From assembly GCA_036365145.1 (NCBI GenBank), contig JAEOAD010002712.1, positions 2,995,001 to 3,059,000 on the forward strand: 64,000 bases of DNA. Reading direction: 5' to 3'. A program made the translations under genes and the position numbers. Positions 47,101 to 56,800 of the stretch are shown in pieces. The notes under the pieces are model-generated. The model was not told the origin of the DNA, made no database searches, and saw only the letters and a list, made by a program, of their open reading frames with translations. Numbering within the stretch: the stretch's first letter is position 1; each line of letters begins with the position of its first letter. Origin of the DNA: Orientallactaga sibirica (Eukaryota; Chordata; Mammalia; Rodentia; Dipodidae).

Positions 47101-47900
47101 TTTATTTAAGAGAGAGAAATAGGCAAGGGAAGAGAGAGAAGAGAATGGGCACACCAGGCCCTCTACCCACTGCAAATAAACTCCAGATGTCTGCACCTCC
47201 TTGTGCATCTTGCTTATGTGGGTTTTGGGGAATCGAACCTGGGTCCTTTGGCTTCACAGGCAAGTGCCTTAAACACTAAGCCATTTCTCCAGCCCCTCTA
47301 ATTTGTTAATATAGGCACTTAGAACTATAAATTTTCCTCTTAGGACTGCCTTCATTGTGTCCCAAAGGTTTTGGTATGTTGTATTCTCACCATCATTTGA
47401 TTCAGTGAATTTATTGATTTCCTTTTTGATTTCTTCAATGACCCATTCATCATTCAATAATGTACTGTGTAGTCTCCCTGAATTTCTGTATGCTCTGTAG
47501 TTTTTCTTATTGCTGATTTGCAGTTTAATCCTGTTGTGGTCAGATAGAGTACAAGGGATTATTTCAAGTTTCCTATATTTGTTAAGATTTGTTTTGTGTC
47601 CTAATATATGTTCTATTTTTGAGAATGTTCCATGTGCTGCTGAGAAAAATGTATATTCTGCAGCATTTGGATGGAATGTTCTCTTCTGTATGTATCTGTT
47701 AGGTCCATTTTTTCTGTGACATCATTTAATCCAGATGTCTCTCTGTTTATTTTTTGCTGGGTGACTTGTCAATTGATGAGAGTGGGGTATTGAAGTCACC
47801 CACTACAATTGTATTTGGTTTTTCATCCTTTCACCCTATGACGGTGTCTATATTTTATTGAGAGATGAGTTTCCTGGAGGTAACAAATGGCAGGATCCTG

Positions 47901-47934
<34 letters not shown>

Positions 47935-50108
47935 GTTTTTTCGAGGTAGGGTCTTACTCTGGCCCAGGCTGACCTGGAATTACCTATGTAGTCTCAGGGT
48001 GGCCTTGAACTCACAGTGATCCTCTTACCTCTGCCTCCCGAGTGCTGGGATTAAAGGCGTGCGCCACCACGCCTGGCTAGGATCCTGTCTTTTAATCCAG
48101 TCTGCAAGCCTGTATCTTTTGGTTGGGGCACTGAGGCCACTGATATAAAGAGTTATTATTGAATGGTATGTGTTTATTCTCACCATTCTTCTTGGTTTGT
48201 AGTGCTTCCTGTTTTCCCATTACTCGCTTTTTTTAAATGTTATTTGAATATGGTTTATTTTTTCCTATTTCCTCCCATGTGTGTTTTGCTTTCTCTTCAG
48301 CATGAAGGATTCCTTCAAGTATTTTCTGTAGAGCTGGTTTAGTTGTCATAAATTCCTTTAGCCTGTTTTTGTTATGGAATGTCCTTATTTCTCCATCAAT
48401 TTGGATAGATAGCCTTGCAGGATAAAATAATCTTGTTGACAGTTGTTATCTTTCAGAACTTGGAATACATCATTCCAAGCCCTTCTGGCTTTTAAAGTTT
48501 GTGTTGAGTAATCTGCTGTTATTCTGATGGACTTGCCTTTGTAGGTGACTTGCCTTTTCTCTCTATCTGCTTTCAATATATTTTCTTTGGTTTGCGTGCT
48601 TAGTGGTTTAATTATAACATGGCGAGGAGAGGTTCTTTCCAGGTTTTGTTTGTTTGGTGTTGTAAAAGCTTCTTATATCTGCATTGGCATTTCTTTCCTA
48701 ATTTGGAGAAAATTTTCTTCTTTGATTTTGCTGAAAACACCTACTAAGTCTCTGGATTGAAATTCTTCTCCTTCTACTATACCCTGAATTCTTTTGTTTT
48801 TTTAATTTTAATTTTAATTTTTTTATTATTTGATTTTTTTTTTGAGGTAGGGTCTCACTCTAGCCCAGGCTGACCTGGAATTCACTATGTAGTCTCAGGG
48901 TGGCCTTTAACTCATGGTGATCCTCCTACCTCTGCCTTACGAGTGCTGGGATTAAAGGCGTGTGCCACCACGCCTGGTTCCCTGAATTCTTATGTTTGAT
49001 CTTTTCATAGTGTTCTGGATATCTTGAAATTCCCATTCATAACCTCCTATTAGCTTGTCTTTCTCTTTGTTGGATTGTATTAGGTCTGCCACTGGGTCTT
49101 CTAGTTTAGATATTCTGTTCTCTCCTTCATTCTACAGAGTTTTTTATTTGACTGACAGTGTTCTTCAGAGCTAGTATTTCAGCCTGGTTTTTTGACAGTA
49201 TTTCTATTTCCTTACTCATGTCTTGTAATGACCTCCTTATTTCATTAAGCTGGTTTCCTGTGTTTTCTTGGAATTCTTTCAGGAGTTTGTTTCCTTCTTT
49301 AATTCCTTTGTTTTCTTCTTTGATTCCTTTGATTTCTTTGAGTATAGTTTTTTTTTTTTTTTTTTTTGAAATCTGTCAGGCATTTCATCTAAAACAGTCT
49401 CATTGGTGATAATTTCTGCTGGATTTATAAGTTTTGGTGGGATTATATTGTCTTGATTTTTGTGTTTCTTGTAGTGACTTTTGCATCCTCAATTGATTTG
49501 ATGTTTGGGTTTTCTACTTATCTGCAGTGTTCTTAGATGTGGTGATCCACCTTTACATATTTTCAGGATAGGAGTTTAAGGTACCAAGTATAGCTTTTGT
49601 ACCCCAACCAAATTGCAGAAATAATTCTAGGTGCTAAGTTTGCTTGCTAAGCAAGTATTTTAGTGGACTGGGTGGAACAATTTACTGGCAAATTCTAAAC
49701 TTCAACTGAGCAATAAACATATTCAATAAAAACCAGCACAGAGTATACAAGTGTGGGGATTAAAACAAACAGATAGTGTTATAAAACCAAAATCCCTAAG
49801 GGTTTGTGTTGCTCTACACCCTTAATCCTGTCAGCTGGGAGGTAGAGAATTCTATTTTGAATTGGGTTCCAGGTCAGCTTGGATCTGAATCAGACCCTGC
49901 CCCCAATAATGATAGAAGCAAAAGACAGGTCTTATAATCTGAAAGCATCAAAGGCAACAATATTCAACCCCCAAATACAGCTTGTTTGAAAATGGCAAAG
50001 CCAATCAAAAATATGTAACCCATAACCTGCCCTGACATAGAAAGAGAGATTAGCACTTCCAATGCAGGCCTATGTACCTGTTTTTTTGTTTTTGTTTTTG
50101 TTTGTTTG

Positions 50109-50139
<31 letters not shown>

Positions 50140-53100
50140 GTCAGTTGGCCTCATTACCTTTTGGGGTGGCTTCTAGTCTCACCAATGCCGAATGCCCACC
50201 TTGATCCCTCCGTGTGGCTGTGGAGCTGGAGCTCTGTTCAGCTGGGCTGCACTGCTACATGTGCTGCTGGGGTCGGGGTGGGGGGGTGGGGGAGAACAGG
50301 ACTGAATGCCAGAGGTTCATGGTTCTGATGGTTGGGGGATGGGAGAGTGCAGGAAGCCTGGAGTTGCTCATGCAGTCCCATCTTTATCCCTTTCAGTAGC
50401 TCCTTAGCTCATCTCAGCTCTCTTTCCTTCAGATTTCTTGACTTTGCAAGGAGGCTGATGAGGTTGGAAAATCCCTTTGTTTGGTCTCTGCTGCTAGGGG
50501 CTCCTGGATTGGGGTCCACAAGCGCCTCAGTGGGATTCTGCTCATTTTCCTCCTTTCTGGTGAATCTTGGTCTCTCCTGCTTCTCCGCTGTGCCTAAAAA
50601 TAACCTATATTCCTTCACTTTTCAGAAGAAGAGTGTATTTTGCTGTGGTTTTGCTTAAATCCCTCCCTAGGCTAGTTTGTCATGGCTCCTATGCTGCCAC
50701 CTTACCTGGAAGTTCTAAATTGCTACTTTCTTATTATTTTCTAACATTCAGCTATAAGTCCACAGTTTGGCAAAGACTAACTTGAATTAAAACTTATTTT
50801 AACATATTTGGCGTGGCATGTGCTACACTATTATATTATAGAACGGTTTCTCCAAGTGAAATGTTGACCATGGTTTTATTGCTGTGTTTGACTTATTTAT
50901 AATTAAAAAAAAAATCCCAGGCTGGGGAGATGGCTTAGCGGTTAAGGCGCCTGCCTCCTAAGCTTAAGAACCCAGTTCCAATCTCCAGGTCCCATGTTTA
51001 GCCAGATGCAGTGCCGCAAGGGCGCAGTGCCACACTTGACCACAAGGGGGTGCACACATCTGGATTTCATTCACAGCAGCTGAGAGACTGCTGGCGTGCC
51101 TATTCTCTATCTGTCTCCCTCTCCCTCTCTCTGTGTCTCTCTCTAAAAATAAAAAATAAATTTAAAAAAAATTAAAAAAAAATCCCCCTGGGCAGGGGAG
51201 ATGGCACATTTGAGTAAGAGTGCTTGCTACACAAGCATGAACACCTGAGTTTGATTCCCAGTGCTCATGTAAACAGCCTCAAATGCTTATAACCCCAGGG
51301 CTGGTGGGGAGGGGTGGAGACAGTAGGATCACTGGAGCTTCCTGGTCACCAGTCTAACCAAATAAACAGGATCGCTAGGTTCAGTGAGACTCTTTTTTAG
51401 GGAAATAACACACACTCCAAATAAAAATATCTCCTTGACTGACATCTAAAGCTTTATCTTCTAGAGTCCATTTTTGGTAATATGTATGAAAAGCCTTAAA
51501 CATATGCATCCCTTCATCCAATAAAGTTCACTTGTAAGAACTCAGCATGACATCTTATGCTTATTTGGAGGGATCCTATTTGTAACACTGTATTTATGGA
51601 ATAGACTAAAAGGATGTATATCAAAATGTTGTCTGGTAAGCTGGTATTTTATTTTTATTATTTTAAATATTTATTCATTTATTTATTTGAGAGATAGACA
51701 AAAGAAGGCAGAGACAGAGAGAATGTGTGTGTGTGGAGATGCATATGGCTTTATGTGAGTACTGGTAACTCGAATCTGGGCCATCAAGCATTGCTCGCAA
51801 GTATCTTTTAACTGCTGAGCCATCTCACCAGTCTATACGGTATTTTCTTCATGTTTTGCCAGGTGACCATTGACAGTTTTACTTTTTTTTAAAGATTTTT
51901 TAAATTATTTATTTATTTATTAGAGATGGGGAGGGGGAGAGAGTGAGAATGGGCACACCAGAGACTCTAGCCAGTGCAAACGAACTCCAGACACATGTGC
52001 CACCATGTGCATCTGGTTTACGTGGGACCAAACCACTGTCCTTAGGCTTCACATGCCAACTCCTTAACTGCTAAGCCATCTCTCCAGCCCCGACAGTTTT
52101 ACTTCTATAGTCCAGAAAATGTATAATAAGTACAATTTCCATTATAAGCCTCTGTTACATTGGTAAAACTTGAAATAATCACCACTTTTCTTCTAACCAT
52201 AATTATATGCATAGTCTTCTCTTCAACTGATCTTAACAAACCTTCAGAATTCAAGGATTACTCATTGGAAAAGAGTAGAATATAGGGAGCATGTAATTTT
52301 TAAATTTTGCTGTTCAGAATTAATAAGTGTAGTAATTGAGAGGAAAAACCTGAGTAAATACAGTTCCTATCTAACCCTTTGGAAGTAGGCTGTTTTCTTA
52401 CTGAGTTACTGATAGTGAGAGACTGTTTAATAGCGTCTGTTGAGTAGGCGTTGTTCTGTAGATAGCTGTCCTCTGGTTTACCCTGCTAGATTTACATGCT
52501 AATATATAGTCAGTCAGACTGAATATGTTCATCCAGTGCAAAAGTAGCGTTCTACATTTAATTTCCAGAACTGGGTAAGAATTTAATTTAGTGATTAAAT
52601 TTATATATGAGGGTCATTTTTAGTTCATTCCTTTGTTAGCATCAGAAGCTAGTTTTATTTTAGCTGTGGAATTTTTGGCCAGTTTTGGAAAATGATTTAA
52701 GGCTATGGGTAGAACCAAGATTCTTCATTGGTGGAATTGGTGACAGTAAACACAATATGTAAGGGGCTGGGCATGTAGCTCAGTTGTAGAGCCTTTGCCT
52801 AGCATGTACAAGGCCTGGGTTCCATGCCTATCAACACGCAGACATACACACACACATACAGTTTATGTAGAAAGTGTGTTCAGGCTGGAGAGATGGCTTA
52901 GTGGTTAAGGCACTTACCAGCAAAGCCAAAGGACCCAGGTTTGATTCCCCAGTACCCGTGTAAAGCCAGATGCACAAGGTGGCACAAGGTGTCTGGAGTT
53001 CATTTGCAATGGATGGAGGACCTGGAATGCCCATTCTCTCTCTTTCTGTCTCTGTCTCTCTCAAAGAAATATAAAATACTTTTTTTAAAAGTATTTTTAG

Positions 53101-53849
53101 GGCTGGAGAGATGGCTTAGCGGTTAAACGCTTGCCTATGAAGCCTAAGGACCCCGGTTCGAGGCTCGATTCCCCAGGACCCACGTAAGCCAGATGCACAA
53201 GGGGGTGCATGCATCTGGAGTTCATTTGCAGTGGCTGGAGGCCCTGGCGCACCCATTCTCTCTCTCTCTCTCTCTCTCTCTACCTGCCTATTTCTGTATC
53301 TCTCTCTCTCAAATAAATAAATAAATAAATAATAAAATATTTTTAAAAAAAGTATTTTTAAAAAATATTTTATTTATATTTATTTATTCAACAGAGATAA
53401 AGAGGGAGAGAGAGAAGGGCGCGCCAAGGTCTCCAGCCACTGCAAACAAACTCCAGATGCATGTGCCATCTTGTGCATCTGTCTAATGTGGGTCCTGGGC
53501 AATCAAACCTGGGTCAAAAAAGAAAGTATTTTAACATACTATCTTCAATATGATATATTTGTTCTGTGATATAACTGGCTAAATAAAGCCTGAAGAATTT
53601 ATTGACTCTTGTTCTTCCTTTCTAGGTTACATAAGTTTATCTCATTTATTTTATTAAAAGGTTAAGGCACTTGCCTGCAAAGCCAAAGAACCTAGGTTCG
53701 ATTCCCTAGGACGCACGTAAGCGAGATGCACAAGGGGGTGCGCTCATCTGGAGTTCTTTTGCAGTGGCTGTAGGCCCTGGCATATCCATTCTCTCTCTCT
53801 CTCTTCTCTCTCTGTACCTGCCTATTTCTATCTCTCTCTCTCTCTCAAA

Positions 53850-53884
<35 letters not shown>

Positions 53885-56800
53885 ATTTTTTTAAAGGTTA
53901 AGGACTGGAGAGATGGCTTAGCAGTTAAGGCATTTGCCTGCCAAGCCAAAGGACCAAGTTTGATTCTCCAGGTCCCACGTAAGCCAGATGCACATGGTGC
54001 TGCATGCATCTGGAGTTCATTTGCAGTGGCTACAGGTCCTGCCACGCCCATTCTCACTCACTCACTTTCTTTCTCTCCCTCACTCTGTCTCAAATAAATA
54101 AAAATAAATCTTTAAAGTCTAAAGTCAAAGATAATAGCACATCTGTAATCCTAGCCCTCCTACCTCAAGGTGGAAAGCAGGTATAGAAGAATGCCCAGAA
54201 GCTAGACAAGAGACCCTGCCTCGCTGACCTCCACATACCCAAGCCATGCATACATGTGCTGTACTCACATTCATGAATATACACTTAAACACACACCTAG
54301 TACAGATTTTTAAAATGCCAGCTATGGCAGTACACCTGTATTCCCAATGCTGGGGAAGCTGAGACAGGAGGATCCCTGGGGTGAGCTCTAGGTTCAGGGA
54401 GAGACTCTATCTCAAAAAATAAGTTGAGGAATGGAGAGATTGGTCAGAGGTTAAGGCACTTGCCTGTAAAACCTAAGGACCTATGTTTGATCCCTTAGTA
54501 CCCACATAAAGCCAGATGCACAATGTGGTACATGTGACTGGAGTTTGCAGTGGCTATAGGCCCTGGTGTGACCATTCTCTCTATATGCCTCTTGCTCTAT
54601 CAAATAAATAAACAAAATTTAAAAACAGAAGTTGAGCCAGGTGTGGTGGTTCACATCTTTAATCTCAGCACTTAGGAGGCAGAGGTAGGAGGATCACTAT
54701 GAGTTTGAGGCCACCCTGAGACTATATAGTGAATTCCAGGTCAGCCTGGGTTAGAGTGAGATCCTACCTTGAAAAACCAAAATACATACATACATACATA
54801 CATACATACATACATACATACATACATACATTGAATGACTGATAGAGTCCCCTGATAGTGACCTGTGGTCTCAACATGCATACACACACACATGTGCTCA
54901 TACACATGCATACATGCATGCTTATACACCATGCACACACAATAAAAATTATTAGATTAAAAAAAATCAACTGGTTCCTAGTTTTTATTTTATTGGCCCT
55001 AAAGAATGAAACAGATCAAAGCTCTATTAACAATTTTAGCTGTTAGTGTTATAAAAAAATAAGTTGGTACTATGATACGGGCCTCAGTGAGAGGACTTTC
55101 TGAAGAGATGTTTGGGCCAAAACTGAGTGATGAAGCCTTGCCTATACTTTATCTTTTTTAATTTTTTAAAAAAATTTATTTGCAAGCAGAAAGAGATAGA
55201 AGAGAAACAAAGAAAATGGGTGTGTCATGGCCTCTAACCACTGCAGAGAAACTCTAGACATATGTACCATCTTGTGTACCTGGCTTATGTGGGTACTGGG
55301 GAATCGAACCTGGGTCCTTAGGCTTCTCAGGCAAGCACCTTAACTACTAAGCCATCTCTCCAGCCCCACTTTATCTTTTGTGGGGAAGGTGTAATGGTTT
55401 GCATGTAAAATGCCTCCCCTAAACTCATGTGTTTGTACACATGATCCTCAGCTGATGGTCCTATTCAGGAAGGTTATGGAACTTTGAGAAGATGGAACCT
55501 TGCTGGAGAAAATGTACCACTGGGGATAGGTCTTGAGGTGTTATATAGTCCAGCCCCAAACGCTGTTCTCACTCTCAGCCTCCTGACTCTGGTCAGGAAG
55601 ATGTGACTTCCGGTGCCAGCTGCACCCTGACCTTTATGATGAAACTTCTCCTTGAAACAGTAAGCCAATTGAAACCCTTTTCCTTCCATAAGTCACTTTT
55701 GGTCACCAAGAAAGTAACTGATTTGTGGGAGGGGGGTGATGTGGGGTTCTGAGACAGAATCATACTATGTAGCCCAGATTGGTCTCAAACTTGAGATCTC
55801 CCTGCATCTGCCCCCAAAAGCTGGATTACTGACCTGTGCCACATCTGGCCAACCATCTCACTCTTAAAATATAGACTTTGTCTATTGAGAGTTACTCTAT
55901 TATAAAGTTAAATGGTTAAATATTTTGGATATTCACTTATTTTTAAAATAATAAATCTATAATGTGTTAACATAAAAAATATCTTTCTCAAAATAATACT
56001 TTTCAAAATAACCAATTTTGTGGGAATTGTGGCAGTAACATTTTTGTAAACTCCTTTAAATCTGGCTAGATTCTCACCCACATATACTTTTGTACTCTAC
56101 ATATCTGTTGTAATGTGTTATTTTAAAAAATTTTTATTTATTATGTATTTGAGAGAAAGAGGCAGAGAGAGAGAGAGAAAGAGAATGAGTGCGCCAGGCC
56201 TCCAACCACTACAAACGAACTCCAGATGCATGCACCACCTTGTGCATCTGGCTTATATTGGTCCTGGGGAATTGAACCTGGGTATTTGGCTTTGCAGGCA
56301 AGCACCTCAACCACTAAGCCATCTCTCCAGCCCACAATATGTTATTTAAAAAAAAATTTAAAGCTGGGTGTGGTGGTGCATGCTTTTAATCCCAGCACTC
56401 AGGAGGCAGAGGTAGGAGGATCGTAGTGAGTTCAAGGCCACCCTGAGAATACACAGTGAATTCCAGGTCAGCCTGGACTACAGTGAAACCCTACCTTGAA
56501 AAAAAAATTATTTATTTGCAAGCAAAAACAGAGAATGAGTGTCATATGGCTTCTTGCTACTACAAATGAATGCCAGACACTTGTGCCACTTTCATATCCA
56601 GCTTACATGGGTGGTTTGGGAATTGAAGCTGGCCGAGCAGGCTTTGCAAGCAAGCACCTTTTACCACTAAGCCATCTTCCCAGCCCCAGAAATTATAATT
56701 TTTTTTGCTTAAAAGCTCAAGTATTCTAATTGGTAACAAGTATTCTCAATTATTTGCATTTAAGTTACATGTTTTCTTTATTCATCTTCCAAGAAAATGT

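Larger units (their letters stand above)
43977..48220 (-). pseudogene. L1 ORF2 relic (endonuclease and reverse transcriptase)
   Basis: Starts [16 protein letters not shown] just after the ORF1 stop. A QETHL endonuclease motif lies about 47.87 kb. The linker read [19 protein letters not shown] is near 47.4 kb. At 45713-45724 the reverse transcriptase catalytic box reads FADN instead of FADD. The C-terminal part reads [20 protein letters not shown]. Three SINEs and several frameshifts interrupt it, so it cannot make an active protein. Confidence 0.9.
43287..50714 (-). mobile_element. Full-length antisense L1, dead, with four nested SINEs
   Basis: A 7.43-kb element in INTS7 intron 4, antisense to the gene. 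In element order it has a 5' UTR of about 1.2 kb (to 50714), an ORF1 relic, an ORF2 relic, a purine-rich 3' UTR, and an A-tail seen as the T-rich start at 43287. The same 15 bases flank both ends. SINEs were later inserted at about 45978, 47097, 47906 and 48801. Without them the element is about 6.7 kb, the expected full length. Frames are broken by stops and by the SINEs. Confidence 0.95.
54316..54952 (+). mobile_element. B4/RSINE-like SINE split by two younger SINEs
   Basis: GCTATGGCAGTACACCTGTA to 54420, resumes about 54831 to 54952 with a CA-rich end. Confidence 0.5.

Noticed and set aside
43550..50785. Many frames that might be unknown genes
   Set aside because: They are pieces of the L1 ORF1/ORF2 on the minus strand or their antisense shadows.
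54741..54970. Cys-Met-Tyr-Val repeat frame
   Set aside because: Translation of the (CATA)n microsatellite.
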